64,000 nucleotides of DNA from Alistipes sp. (GTDB lineage Bacteria; Bacteroidota; Bacteroidia; Bacteroidales; Rikenellaceae): contig JAGBFA010000011.1 in NCBI GenBank assembly GCA_017936685.1, positions 124,001-188,000 on the forward strand. Direction: 5' to 3'. Under the pieces are notes generated by a model. That model searched no databases. It was not told the DNA's origin and worked only from the letters and a program-made list of their open reading frames with translations. The position numbers and the translations under genes are program-made. Numbering within the stretch: the stretch's first letter is position 1; the number at the start of each line of letters is the position of its first letter. Below are positions 1 through 8,123 of the stretch, piece after piece.

Positions 1-796
1 CGAACCACTTGAAGATCTCACCTATATATAATCGCGTGAGGCGGTGATGCAGTACGGCTCGGCGACGCTGGCTGCGGCCGGTGTTGAGGCAGAGGGCGGA
101 GAAGTAGTCGCGCGTGAGCTTGCGCGGCGGAATGATATGATACATGACGGCGCGCGGAGTGTAGAAGCAACGCTCGCCGCCGGCCGATAGCCGCTCGAAT
201 AGTTCGCTCTCCTCGCCGCCGGAGAGTGTCGCGCCGCAGCGGCCGAGCGAGGTGTCGAATGCGCCGTAACGCTCTATTATAGAGCGGCGCACGGCCATGT
301 TGCCGCCGCCCGGGATACGTCCTCGCGGGAACTCGCGCACACGGTCGCCGAAGTTCATCGGATTGGCTATCGGACGCTCGGTGTAGCGCGATATCCAGCG
401 CGGGCGGCCGGTGGGGTACTCGGCGATGATCGCGCCGCCGGCCGAGGCCGCCTCGGGGCGGCTGTCGAACAGGTCGATATAGGCCGAGATGAAGTCGGGC
501 ACGATGCGCTCGTCGTCGTCGATGATGGCTATGTACTCGCCCGAGGAGTGTGCTATGCCGCAGTTGCGCGCATAAGAGAGACCCTGCCGCGGCTCCGCAA
601 CGCAGCGTATGTTCAGTCCGTGGTGCGAGGCGGCGAAGTCGCGCACCACCTGCGAGGTGTCGTCCGAGGAGTTGTTGTCCACAACGACGCACTCCCACTC
701 TGCGGCGGGTGCGCTCTGCGCGGCGACCGAGTCGAGCGTGGTGAGCAGCTGCCGGCTGCGGTTGTAGGTGGCTATGATCAGCGACAGACGTATCAT
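1..796 (-). CDS. Family 2 glycosyltransferase (C-terminus outside window)
   Basis: The reading frame opens at an ATG at 796 and stays open to the window edge (265 residues), so the C-terminus is missing. The N-terminus reads MIRLSLIIATYNRSRQLLTTL, the first strand and helix of a GT-A fold. An acidic VVDNNSSDD follows, then IAIIDDDER around residues 92-100, which serves as the metal/nucleotide-sugar DxD region. Family 2 enzymes transfer a sugar from a nucleotide donor to glycans, lipids or proteins, usually at the cytoplasmic face of the membrane. Donor and acceptor cannot be read here. A GPGGG-like run (GRIPGGGNMAVRR) and GGEESELFERL near residue 195 match the second half of the catalytic domain. 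No glycan cluster is visible next to it. A -7 element lies only a few bases upstream of the ATG. Confidence 0.85.
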   Translation of the reverse strand, partial: MIRLSLIIATYNRSRQLLTTLDSVAAQSAPAAEWECVVVDNNSSDDTSQVVRDFAASHHGLNIRCVAEPRQGLSYARNCGIAHSSGEYIAIIDDDERIVPDFISAYIDLFDSRPEAASAGGAIIAEYPTGRPRWISRYTERPIANPMNFGDRVREFPRGRIPGGGNMAVRRSIIERYGAFDTSLGRCGATLSGGEESELFERLSAGGERCFYTPRAVMYHIIPPRKLTRDYFSALCLNTGRSQRRRAVLHHRLTRLYIGEIFKWF

Positions 797-800
797 GATG

Positions 801-829
801 CAAAGTTAGGATTTTTATCCGTATCTTTA
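801..829. promoter_or_regulatory. Divergent Bacteroidota -7 elements
   Basis: TAACTTTG is read on the minus strand at 801-808, facing the glycosyltransferase. A near-match TATCTTTA lies on the plus strand at 822-829, facing the HAD phosphatase that starts at 855. Both fit the TAnnTTTG consensus of the Bacteroidota primary sigma factor. The minus-strand element ends only 4 bases before the start codon, so its transcript would have almost no leader. Confidence 0.5.
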
Positions 830-854
830 CGGCCGAATCGCTATTTTTACACAG

Positions 855-1511
855 ATGAAGACACAACTCGCAATATTCGATCTCGACGGCACGCTGCTCG
901 ACACGATCGACGATCTGGCCGCTGCGGCCGATCACGTGCTGGCCGTGCGCTCGCTGCCGCGTCATACGACCGAGGCTTACCGTCAGATGGTGGGCGGCGG
1001 CATACGTATGCTGATGCGGCGCGCCCTGCCCGAGCACCTGCGCACCGACGAGTACATAGACCGGTGCCTTGCGGATTTCGTTGCCTATTATACGGAAAAC
1101 ATCGACCGCCGCACACGCCCCTACGAGGGCATCAAACAGCTGCTGACCGAGTTGTCGCGGCGCGGAGTGAAGATGGCCGTGGCCTCGAACAAGTTTCAGG
1201 CCGGCACCGAGCGGCTCGTCGGGAGGTTCTTCCCCGATGCCGGTTTCGTCGCCGTCAGCGGCAACCGCGAGGGCATGCCGCTGAAACCCGATGCGGCCGT
1301 GGTGGAGCAGATCATCGCCCGTGCCGGCGTCGACCGCTCGGGCGTGGTGATGATAGGCGACTCGGGAGTGGATATCGCAACGGCGCGCAATGCCGAGATA
1401 CGCTCGATAGGCGTCACGTGGGGCTTCCGCTCGCGCGAGGAGCTTGCGGCGGCCGGAGCCGACGAGATAGTATCCACCGCAGACGAGCTGCGAGAGGCCA
1501 TATTGGGCTAA
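855..1511 (+). CDS. gph: HAD-family phosphatase, phosphoglycolate phosphatase-like
   Basis: A 218-residue HAD hydrolase. Motif I is FDLDGTLLDT with the nucleophile D9 and acid/base D11. VASNKF near residue 114 is motif II, the Lys of MPLKPD is motif III, and VVMIGDSGVDIATA is motif IV. A helical cap domain sits between motifs I and II, as in Gph/PGMB-type enzymes. The family removes phosphate from small metabolites; 2-phosphoglycolate is the usual annotation, but the substrate cannot be settled from sequence. The start is the first ATG after a -7-like element. The stop codon overlaps the stop of the convergent sigma-54 regulator by four bases, leaving no room for a separate terminator. The symbol is by family resemblance only. 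Confidence 0.85.
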   Translation: MKTQLAIFDLDGTLLDTIDDLAAAADHVLAVRSLPRHTTEAYRQMVGGGIRMLMRRALPEHLRTDEYIDRCLADFVAYYTENIDRRTRPYEGIKQLLTELSRRGVKMAVASNKFQAGTERLVGRFFPDAGFVAVSGNREGMPLKPDAAVVEQIIARAGVDRSGVVMIGDSGVDIATARNAEIRSIGVTWGFRSREELAAAGADEIVSTADELREAILG

Positions 1512-2656
1512 TCGAGACAGTAGGCGCGCACGTCGTCGGCCGTGATGCGGTCGTTGCAGAGTATGGTCAGACGCTCGACGGCGTTGCGCAGCTGACGGAC
1601 GTTGCCTGTCCACGGCATCGACGACAACTCTGCCATGGCCTGCTCGTCGACGGTGATGGCATTGCGTCCGCGGCTCTTGCATATATCGTCGATGAAGTGA
1701 TCGACCAACAGCTCCACGTCGCCCTTGCGCTCGCGCAGCGGCGGCACATGTATCACTATCACGCTCAGACGATGGTAGAGATCCTCGCGGAAGTTGCCGC
1801 GGCTGATCTCGTCGCGTATGTTCTTGTTGGTGGCGGCCACCACGCGCACGTCGACCGATATGTCCTTGTCGCCGCCCACACGCGTGATCTTGTTCTCTTG
1901 CAATGCGCGCAGCACCTTGGCCTGCGCCGAGAGCGACATGTCGCCGATCTCGTCCATGAAGAGCGTGCCGCCGTCGGCCAGCTCGAACTTGCCCTTGCGC
2001 TGACGCACGGCCGAGGTGAACGATCCCTTCTCGTGGCCGAACAGCTCGCTCTCGATAAGCTCGGCCGGTATGGCGGCGCAGTTAACCTCGACGAACGGAC
2101 CGTCGCGGCGCGCGCTTTTCAGATGCATCGAGCGCGCCACAAGCTCCTTGCCCGTGCCGTTCTCGCCCATGATCAGCACACGGGCATCGGAGGGTGCCAC
2201 GCGGTCGATCATGCGGCGCACGCGCTCGATGGATTCCGAGCGGCCTATCATCTGCTCCTGCCGCGCCGACGGCCGACGCTGCCGTGTGCGGGGCGCACTC
2301 GTGATCTGAGTATCGGGCTTCCCCTCTCCGGCCGCAGAGGAGAGAGTGCGCAGGGTGCCTAACAGACGGTTCATGTCGATGGGCATGGGAAGATAGTCTA
2401 CCGCACCGCCCTTCAACGCCTCGACGGCCGAGGGGATCGAAGGGTGAGACGTTATGACGATGGTGGGTATGTCCGACATCTCGGGCAGCCGGTAATCGCT
2501 GTCGGCGATCATGACATCGAAGGCCTTGCGCTGCCACAGCTCCGAGGCCTCGGTCTCGTCGTCGGTAGCCTCGGTCGAATAATTCTCAAAATCAAGCCTC
2601 TCGCGCAGCGAGTTGCGCATGCTTTTGGAGTGTTCAAGAATTAAAATTTTCGTCAT
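1508..2656 (-). CDS. Sigma-54 AAA+ activator with degenerate receiver and no DNA-binding domain
   Basis: A 382-residue protein. The N-terminal ~105 residues resemble a response-regulator receiver: FDVMIAD ends in D52, the phosphoacceptor position. The segment after it is about a dozen residues short, and the conserved Lys of the YxxKP motif is Met (YLPMPID, M91). The AAA+ domain is complete: Walker A GENGTGKE (164-171), the sigma-54 contact loop GSFTSA (211-216, a variant of GAFTGA), Walker B TLFMDEIGD (231-239) and arginine fingers in FREDLYHRLS. The chain ends at VRQLRNAVERLTILCNDRITADDVRAYCLD, where NtrC-type proteins would continue into a Fis-type HTH. No HTH is present. It probably opens sigma-54 promoter complexes from solution; targets are unknown and no kinase lies nearby. 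Confidence 0.9.
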   Translation of the reverse strand: MTKILILEHSKSMRNSLRERLDFENYSTEATDDETEASELWQRKAFDVMIADSDYRLPEMSDIPTIVITSHPSIPSAVEALKGGAVDYLPMPIDMNRLLGTLRTLSSAAGEGKPDTQITSAPRTRQRRPSARQEQMIGRSESIERVRRMIDRVAPSDARVLIMGENGTGKELVARSMHLKSARRDGPFVEVNCAAIPAELIESELFGHEKGSFTSAVRQRKGKFELADGGTLFMDEIGDMSLSAQAKVLRALQENKITRVGGDKDISVDVRVVAATNKNIRDEISRGNFREDLYHRLSVIVIHVPPLRERKGDVELLVDHFIDDICKSRGRNAITVDEQAMAELSSMPWTGNVRQLRNAVERLTILCNDRITADDVRAYCLD

Positions 2657-2856
2657 ATCTTGTATTTATGAATAATTTGCATTTACTTTGTAGTAATAAA
2701 TCCGATCGCGGTACTCTTCTGTCAGTCTGTAAATAATGCGTGAAACTGCAAAATTTTAAGCGATGACGCAAGAGCGGCTGCGCACATTGAGCCATTTTGA
2801 GTCGATAAATGGCCTATTTGTGACATTTTCAAAAGATAAAGCTGTTAGACACATAT

Positions 2857-3540
2857 ATGAAAAAAAACTATAACTACACACGCCGCAAGCTCTTTCTGCC
2901 CGAGTACGGACGGCACATACACGAGATGGTGGACTCGCTGCTCTCGATCGAGAATCGTGCGGAGCGCACGCGTCAGGCCAAGGCCGTCATCGCCGTCATG
3001 GGCAACCTCAACCCCCTGCTTCGCGATACGGCGGATTTTACACATAAACTCTGGGATCATCTGTTCATCATGTCGGATTTCAAGCTCGACGTCGATTCGC
3101 CATACCCACAACCTTCACGCCAAGAGTTGACCGTGGTGCCCAGAAAAATGAAATATTCGCAGTCTCGCATAACATTCAAGCACTACGGCAAATATACCCA
3201 GCAGTTCATACGCTCGATGGCCAAGGAGCCGGGCACGCCTTCGATCGACGAGGAGATGATCAACATAGCCCGATACATGCGTACCAAGAGTTTCGAATAC
3301 AACAACGAGCACCCCGACAACAATATAATAATAAAGGACATACGTCTGATGGCCGGCGGCAGCATCTCACTCGACGAGGCCTCGATAGGCAGTATCCGCA
3401 GCGAGTATCGCACGGTGATTCCGCAGCGCATGATGCGCAACGGCCAGCGCAACAACAAGAATCAAGGTCAGAAAAACCGCCAGAACCGGCAGCAGAAAAA
3501 CAACAACAAAAACGCCGTCCGGCACAATTCCTACAAATAG
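2857..3540 (+). CDS. DUF4290 family protein with basic Asn/Gln-rich tail
   Basis: A 227-residue protein recognised as the Bacteroidota-specific DUF4290 family by its opening YNTRRKLFLPEYGRHIHEMV-like pattern and overall plan. No enzyme motif is visible and no function is established. The first ~190 residues look globular and mostly helical. The last ~35 residues are almost only N, Q, K and R (for example NGQRNNKNQGQKNRQNRQQK), a disordered, strongly positive tail that could bind nucleic acid; that is inference. There is no signal peptide, so it is expected to be cytoplasmic. The ~200 bases upstream carry no gene and no clear -7 element. In other Bacteroidota this gene often sits near murA, which is absent here. 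Confidence 0.75.
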   Translation: MKKNYNYTRRKLFLPEYGRHIHEMVDSLLSIENRAERTRQAKAVIAVMGNLNPLLRDTADFTHKLWDHLFIMSDFKLDVDSPYPQPSRQELTVVPRKMKYSQSRITFKHYGKYTQQFIRSMAKEPGTPSIDEEMINIARYMRTKSFEYNNEHPDNNIIIKDIRLMAGGSISLDEASIGSIRSEYRTVIPQRMMRNGQRNNKNQGQKNRQNRQQKNNNKNAVRHNSYK

Positions 3541-3566
3541 TTTGACGTTTTCATAAAGAAAAATGT

Positions 3567-3574
3567 TAAATTTG
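3567..3574 (+). promoter_or_regulatory. -7 promoter element TAAATTTG
   Basis: A match to TAnnTTTG, with a TTTG at 3541-3544 that could serve as the -33 box (22-base spacer). It would give a leader of about 40 bases for the lipoprotein starting at 3620. Confidence 0.5.
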
Positions 3575-3619
3575 TGTCCGTTATATAACGACTTTTGGCA
3601 ATATACACTTTAATAAATA

Positions 3620-4771
3620 ATGAAGAAGTTATTATTCGCAGTCTGCATGGCCTCTGTCATGGCCGTTGCGTGCGACTCGTCCGACACCGCACCGTCGGCG
3701 ACAGTCTCGGGACGACTGGTGGGCAACGATGTCGAAACGCTCTACCTTGTAAAGGCATCGGACAAACTCGACAATGCAGAGGTGATCGACTCGGTCAGAC
3801 TCTCCGATAACGGATATTTCGAATTCAATATCAAGGATATAGACGATACCCCGCGATTCTATAAACTCGTCTATGCGGGCGGCCGCCCCGTGACGCTCAT
3901 CATCAGTGCGGGCGATCGCATCACCGTCGATTCGGCCGGCGACATATTCCACAACTACACCGTCGGGGGATCGGAGGAGTCGGAGCTGATACGCCAATTC
4001 AACAGGGAGTATTACGACAATTACGACCGGCTGCTGTCGCTCGACGAGATGGCCGCCAACTCGACTCCGTCGCAGGCCAAGTCGTTCAACAAACAGATAT
4101 ATCAGACGATTCTTTCGACAGTACAGGCGCAGGCACGCTTCGTGGGTGCCAATCAGGACAAACTGGCATCGATCTACGCCATACGCCAGACGCTGCCCGA
4201 ACCATACGATGATATGTTCGCGGGCATGGGCATTACCAATGCCCACCGCAACGCCATCATCGAGGCCGTGGGCAGGAGCTATCCCGATTCTCCGTACATA
4301 GATGTGCTCAAAGGCGACATGGAGTATCAGGAGGCGTTGGCCGCTCTGTCGGACAAGATCACCTATCAGCCCTTCCCCGAGATCGAACTGCCCGACATCT
4401 ACTCGCAGACGCACAAGCTCTCGTCGTTGCAGGGCAAGGTCATACTGCTCTACTTCTGGGCGGCCGAGGCGGGCAACAGCAACACCGTAAATGCCGATCT
4501 GAAAAACATCTACAATAAGTACCACGACCGCGGGTTGGAGATATATCAGGTATCGGCCGACACCGACCGCGCCTTGTGGATCGAGGCCGTGCGCAGCCAG
4601 AACCTGCCGTGGATATCGGTATGCAACGGCGAGGGACCATATTCGGTGCCGTTTCGCGTATATAACGTGACCAAGCTGCCGACGCTCTATCTGATCGACC
4701 GCAACGGCGACGTGGTGAGCAGCGGCATGGAGTTCGCCGATCTCGATCGCCGCATAGCCGCACTGCTCTAA
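3620..4771 (+). CDS. DUF4369/thioredoxin-fold lipoprotein lacking the CXXC motif
   Basis: A 383-residue protein with a lipoprotein signal peptide (MKKLLFAVCMASVMAVACDSS; lipidated Cys at 18). A DUF4369-like beta domain (GRLVGNDVETLYLVKASDK...) comes next, then a helical linker, then a C-terminal TlpA/AhpC-type thioredoxin fold from about residue 250. The fold is recognisable from GKVILLYFWA, a GLEIYQVSADTD strand and the cis-Pro region TKLPTLYLIDRNG. At the active-site position the sequence is FWAAEAGNSN instead of FWASWCxPC, so both redox cysteines are absent. It is therefore unlikely to reduce disulfides; a binding or scaffolding role at the periplasmic face is more likely. It precedes the LpxH-like gene by 15 bases and may be co-transcribed with it, thyA and folA. 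Confidence 0.85.
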   Translation: MKKLLFAVCMASVMAVACDSSDTAPSATVSGRLVGNDVETLYLVKASDKLDNAEVIDSVRLSDNGYFEFNIKDIDDTPRFYKLVYAGGRPVTLIISAGDRITVDSAGDIFHNYTVGGSEESELIRQFNREYYDNYDRLLSLDEMAANSTPSQAKSFNKQIYQTILSTVQAQARFVGANQDKLASIYAIRQTLPEPYDDMFAGMGITNAHRNAIIEAVGRSYPDSPYIDVLKGDMEYQEALAALSDKITYQPFPEIELPDIYSQTHKLSSLQGKVILLYFWAAEAGNSNTVNADLKNIYNKYHDRGLEIYQVSADTDRALWIEAVRSQNLPWISVCNGEGPYSVPFRVYNVTKLPTLYLIDRNGDVVSSGMEFADLDRRIAALL

Positions 4772-4786
4772 GGAGGGGCATACAGC

Positions 4787-5533
4787 ATGTATTACTTCGC
4801 ATCGGATATTCACCTCGGGGCAGGCGACCGCGCCGCAGCCCGAATCACCGAGAGCCGCTTTTGCTCGTGGCTCGATAGGGTGAGCACCGATGCCGAGGCG
4901 ATATATTTAGTCGGCGACGTGTTCGACTTCTGGTTCGAGTACCGCAGGGTCGTGCCCAAGGGCTTCACCCGCACGCTCGGCAAGCTGTCGGAGCTGTCGG
5001 ACAGGGGCATCGAGATACATCTCTTCACGGGCAACCACGACATGTGGTGCCGCGACTATCTGACCGAGGAGTGCGGCGTGCATTTGCATTTCGCCCCCGA
5101 AGAGATCGACCTTGCCGGACGGCATCTGCTCGTCGCCCACGGCGACAACATGAATATCAAGGGACAACCCATGCTGCGGCTGATGAATGCCGGTTTCCGC
5201 TCGCGCACCCTGCGCGCGCTCTTCTCGTGGCTCGTACACCCCGATCTGGCATTGAAGTTGGGCCGGTGGTGGAGCGGAAAGTCGCGCAAGTCGCACGGCA
5301 AGGAGCAGATAACGCCCGCGCATTTGGGCTTTCTGGTCGACTATGCGCGTTCGTACAAGGGTGAACACCCCGACATCGATGCCTTCATCTTCGGCCACAT
5401 GCACCTGCCATACGAATACGACAGCGACGGAGTGAGGGTGTTGTTCATGAGCGACTGGTCGGGCGACGAGGCCTCGTATGTCGCGCTCGACGGCGAGGGC
5501 AGGCTGTCAATAAAAACATTCGATCTGCGATGA
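4787..5533 (+). CDS. lpxH: UDP-2,3-diacylglucosamine diphosphatase (LpxH-like)
   Basis: A 248-residue calcineurin-type metallophosphoesterase. The metal-binding motifs are all present: DIHLG (7-11), GDVFDFW (43-49), GNHDMW (82-87), HGDN (118-121) and a late GHMH. The [12 protein letters not shown] stretch is typical of Bacteroidota LpxH-like enzymes, which cleave UDP-diacylglucosamine to lipid X and UMP in lipid A synthesis at the inner leaflet of the inner membrane. The basic helix region [18 protein letters not shown] fits membrane contact. The gene overlaps thyA by four bases (ATGA), so translation is probably coupled. The exact substrate is by family inference. Confidence 0.85.
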   Translation: MYYFASDIHLGAGDRAAARITESRFCSWLDRVSTDAEAIYLVGDVFDFWFEYRRVVPKGFTRTLGKLSELSDRGIEIHLFTGNHDMWCRDYLTEECGVHLHFAPEEIDLAGRHLLVAHGDNMNIKGQPMLRLMNAGFRSRTLRALFSWLVHPDLALKLGRWWSGKSRKSHGKEQITPAHLGFLVDYARSYKGEHPDIDAFIFGHMHLPYEYDSDGVRVLFMSDWSGDEASYVALDGEGRLSIKTFDLR

Positions 5534-6429
5534 AACAATATCTCGATCTGCTGCGCACCATACAGCGCGACGGCGTGGTACGCGGCGACCGCACCGGTAC
5601 CGGCACCAAAAGCATATTCGGCTATCAGATGCGCTTCGATCTGAGCGAGGGCTTCCCGCTGCTCACCACCAAACGCGTATTTCTCAAAGGTATCATACAC
5701 GAGCTGCTGTGGTTTCTCAGCGGCGACACCAATATCAAGTACCTCGTAGACAACGGCGTACACATCTGGGACAGCGATGCCTACCGCTTCTACAACGAGC
5801 TGTGCATACGCCACGGCGTGCTGCCTGTCGACATGCAGACATTCGTGCAAGCCGCCGCCGACGGTATCGACTCGCCCATCGAGGGCTACCGCTTCGGCGA
5901 TCTGAACCATGTCTACGGCTACCAGTGGCGCAGTTGGCCTGTGGCATACGGAAAGCATATCGACCAGATACGCAATGTCTTGGAGACGATAAAGCACAAC
6001 CCCTCGTCGCGCCGCATGATCGTCTCGGCATGGAACGTGGCCGAGGTCGACGACATGGCACTGCCGCCGTGTCACGTGATGTTCCAGTTCTACGTCGCCG
6101 ACGGCCGCCTGTCGTGCCAGCTCTACCAGCGCAGCGGCGATACGTTCCTCGGCGTGCCGTTCAACATCGCCTCGTATGCCCTGCTGACGATGATGATGGC
6201 GCAGGAGTGCGGATTGCAGCCGGGAGAGTTCATTCACACGTTAGGCGATACGCATCTCTACCTCAACCATTTGCAGCAGGTCGAGGAGCAGCTCTCGCGA
6301 ACGCCGCGGCCGCTGCCGAGAATGCGCCTCAATCCCGACGTAAAGTCGGTGTTCGACTTCCGCTACGACGACTTCACGCTCGAAGGCTACGATCCCTATC
6401 CGGCAATCAAGGCCGAATTGTCATTCTAA
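5530..6429 (+). CDS. thyA: Thymidylate synthase
   Basis: A 299-residue ThyA that converts dUMP and methylene-THF to dTMP and dihydrofolate. The catalytic Cys is C181 in [12 protein letters not shown]. The dUMP-binding segments [17 protein letters not shown] and [15 protein letters not shown], and the N-terminal [13 protein letters not shown], are intact. It is about 35 residues longer than the E. coli enzyme because of an insertion around residues 90-118 ([19 protein letters not shown]...), as in other longer ThyA forms. The start overlaps the stop of the preceding gene by four bases. folA follows after 12 bases, so the dihydrofolate made here is recycled by the next product of the same transcript. 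Confidence 0.97.
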   Translation: MKQYLDLLRTIQRDGVVRGDRTGTGTKSIFGYQMRFDLSEGFPLLTTKRVFLKGIIHELLWFLSGDTNIKYLVDNGVHIWDSDAYRFYNELCIRHGVLPVDMQTFVQAAADGIDSPIEGYRFGDLNHVYGYQWRSWPVAYGKHIDQIRNVLETIKHNPSSRRMIVSAWNVAEVDDMALPPCHVMFQFYVADGRLSCQLYQRSGDTFLGVPFNIASYALLTMMMAQECGLQPGEFIHTLGDTHLYLNHLQQVEEQLSRTPRPLPRMRLNPDVKSVFDFRYDDFTLEGYDPYPAIKAELSF

Positions 6430-6441
6430 AACTTTGCAAAG

Positions 6442-6930
6442 ATGTTGAGCATCATAGTAGCCGTCTCGCGCAACGGCATCATCGGCGACCGCAACTCGCT
6501 GCTGTGGCATATTTCGGAGGACATGCGTTTCTTCCGCCGCACCACCTCGTCGCACACGGTCATCATGGGACGCAAGACATTCGAGTCGCTCGGCTGCCGT
6601 CCGCTGCCCAAGCGCGACAACATAGTCATTACGCGCGGCGACGGAGCGCAGTTCGAGGGGGTGCAGATCGTGCACTCGCTCGACGAAGCCGTGCGTGCCG
6701 CCGCAGCCGATACGGAGGCATTCGTCATCGGCGGCGCACAGATCTATGCCGAGGCGTTGCCCGTGGCCGACCGTCTCTACATCACACGCATCGACCGCGA
6801 CTACACGGGCGACACGCGTTTTCCCGACTATGCGGCGGGCGAGTGGCGGTTGGTAAGCCGTGAGGAGCATGACCGCGGCGAGGAGTTCGAATACCCCTTT
6901 GCATTCGAGTTGTACGAGCGTTGCCGGTAG
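6442..6930 (+). CDS. folA: Dihydrofolate reductase
   Basis: A 162-residue DHFR that reduces dihydrofolate to tetrahydrofolate with NADPH. The start MLSIIVAVSRNGIIGDRNSLLWHI matches the family's first strand and Met20-like loop. The catalytic acid is D27 in ISEDMRFF. HTVIMGRKTFESLG and AFVIGGAQIYAEAL are the two NADPH-binding motifs. Length is normal. It closes the likely unit tlpA-like/lpxH/thyA/folA. No terminator hairpin is obvious in the ~120 bases before the next promoter. Confidence 0.97.
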   Translation: MLSIIVAVSRNGIIGDRNSLLWHISEDMRFFRRTTSSHTVIMGRKTFESLGCRPLPKRDNIVITRGDGAQFEGVQIVHSLDEAVRAAAADTEAFVIGGAQIYAEALPVADRLYITRIDRDYTGDTRFPDYAAGEWRLVSREEHDRGEEFEYPFAFELYERCR

Positions 6931-7054
6931 CTCACCGTCGCCGCCGCCCGCTTCGGAGTGCGGCAATGGCCGCGATGCCGTCGGAAAATGCGCCTTCTGT
7001 GCTGCCGAGGTGCTGGAAATAGCTGCTTCTTACGGAAAAGAGTGGAAAAAAGTG

Positions 7055-7062
7055 TATCTTTG
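7055..7062 (+). promoter_or_regulatory. -7 promoter element TATCTTTG
   Basis: An exact TAnnTTTG match placed 20 bases before the ATG of the SRPBCC gene at 7083. It indicates that the gene is transcribed separately from folA. Confidence 0.6.
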
Positions 7063-7082
7063 CCGCAAAATAGAGAACGATT

Positions 7083-7490
7083 ATGGAAAAATACGAATCG
7101 AAACAACAACAGATCCATCACCCGGCCGAGCGGATATTCCCGCTGCTGTCGCGACTCGATATGCTGACTCCGGCGTTGCAGGACAAGGTGGAGGAGTGGT
7201 ATGCCGACGAGGACTCGTGCTCGTTCAAGGTGAAGGGTTTTACCGTAAAGCTGAGAATCGACGAAAGGGTGGCACCCAAGCACGTGAAGATCGTGGGCGA
7301 CGAGGGCGGCGTACCCGTCGACTTCGCCTTCTGGATACAGCTGCACGAGGTATCGCCCTCCGATACGCGCATTCGCATGGTGCTGCATGCCGAGCTTAAC
7401 ATGATGATGCGCATGATGATAGGCGGCAAGATACAGAAGGGGCTCGATCAGGCCGTCGAAGGATTGGCTGCCGCGCTGAACAGATTTTAA
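7083..7490 (+). CDS. SRPBCC (START-like) family protein
   Basis: A 135-residue protein with the SRPBCC/polyketide-cyclase-like pattern: an N-terminal helix-strand start (QQQIHHPAERIFPLLSRLDMLTPAL), alternating strands (DEDSCSFKVKGFTVKLRIDERVAPKHVKIVGD) and a long C-terminal helix rich in Met and Ala. The fold encloses a hydrophobic cavity for a lipid-like ligand. No catalytic residue is evident and no signal peptide is present. Similar single-copy genes are common in Bacteroidota without a defined function. It has its own promoter at 7055 and is followed by ~220 bases leading to HU. Confidence 0.75.
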   Translation: MEKYESKQQQIHHPAERIFPLLSRLDMLTPALQDKVEEWYADEDSCSFKVKGFTVKLRIDERVAPKHVKIVGDEGGVPVDFAFWIQLHEVSPSDTRIRMVLHAELNMMMRMMIGGKIQKGLDQAVEGLAAALNRF

Positions 7491-7510
7491 CCGAATAGCT
7501 CCTTTTGCAT

Positions 7511-7599
7511 TATATTTGCATTACAGAGTGTTGCGACTGATAAATTAGTACGATTTTTTACTTTTTTGTTGCAAATTATTTTAAATAGGCGTATATTTG
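7511..7599 (+). promoter_or_regulatory. Tandem -7 elements upstream of HU
   Basis: Two TATATTTG boxes, at 7511-7518 and 7592-7599, lie in an AT-rich stretch between the SRPBCC and HU genes. The second has a TTTG at 7565-7568 as a possible -33 box. It would leave a leader of about 105 bases before HU at 7710, long for this genome, so post-transcriptional control of HU is possible. Confidence 0.5.
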
Positions 7600-7709
7600 C
7601 AAACTGGTTGGAATTAGGTAATGAAGAGGGCGTGGCAGATGCCGGATCCGTTGCCTGTCCGAAATGAGAATTTATATATAAATTACTATTATTAAAAACA
7701 GATATAGTT

Positions 7710-7982
7710 ATGACAAAGGCAGACATCGTAAATGAGATTGCAAAATCTACGGGAGTAGAGAAGGTGCAGGTACAGGCTATCGTAGAGGCTTTCATGGAGA
7801 ACATCAAGAACTCTATGATCGGCGGCGAGAACGTATATCTTCGCGGTTTCGGTAGCTTCATAATCAAGAAGCGCGCAACCAAGGTTGCCCGCAACATCTC
7901 TAAGAATACGACTATTACCATTCCCGAGCATAACATTCCGGCTTTCAAGCCTTCGAAGAGTTTTGCCGGCAAGGTTAAGTAG
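7710..7982 (+). CDS. HU/IHF family DNA-binding protein
   Basis: A 90-residue HU-type protein. It shows the helical dimerisation start MTKADIVNEIAKSTGVEKVQVQAIVEAFMENIK, the GENVYLRGFGSFIIKKRA strand pair, and the arm region ARNISKNTTITIPEHNIPAFKPSKSF that inserts into the DNA minor groove. It bends and compacts DNA as a dimer in the nucleoid. The codon use is plain and close to AT-balanced, unlike the GC-rich neighbours, as expected for a highly expressed gene. A 29-residue basic protein follows 35 bases later and is probably on the same transcript. Confidence 0.95.
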   Translation: MTKADIVNEIAKSTGVEKVQVQAIVEAFMENIKNSMIGGENVYLRGFGSFIIKKRATKVARNISKNTTITIPEHNIPAFKPSKSFAGKVK

Positions 7983-8017
7983 CAGCGGAGAATAACCTAT
8001 TTTAAATTATTACAACT

Positions 8018-8107
8018 ATGCCAAACGGAAAGAAGCACAAGCGTCATAAGATGGCTACTCACAAGCGCAAGAAGCGTCTTCGTAAGAATCGTCATAAGAA
8101 GAAGTAG
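8018..8107 (+). CDS. 29-residue Lys/Arg/His-rich protein (AURKAIP1/COX24-like)
   Basis: An intact short frame, ATG to TAG, encoding 29 residues of which about two thirds are K, R or H (begins MPNGKKHKRHKMATHKRKK). It is AT-balanced like HU and sits 35 bases after it, just before a strong hairpin, so it is most likely translated from the HU mRNA. From memory, Bacteroidota genomes carry a near-identical peptide here, annotated as an AURKAIP1/COX24 (mS38-like) domain protein and thought to be a small ribosome-associated protein. The ribosomal link is family knowledge and inference, not visible directly. It is short enough to be missed by many gene callers. Confidence 0.75.
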   Translation: MPNGKKHKRHKMATHKRKKRLRKNRHKKK

Positions 8108-8123
8108 TGGCAATCTTGCTGAT

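Noticed and set aside
18..1682. Long minus-strand open frame (554 codons) across the glycosyltransferase, phosphatase and activator region
   Set aside because: It lies out of frame with three genes of clear family identity; its Arg/His-rich translation is typical of GC-rich antisense shadow frames.
548..2362. Long plus-strand open frame of about 604 codons
   Set aside because: It crosses two real genes on opposite strands and has no domain features.
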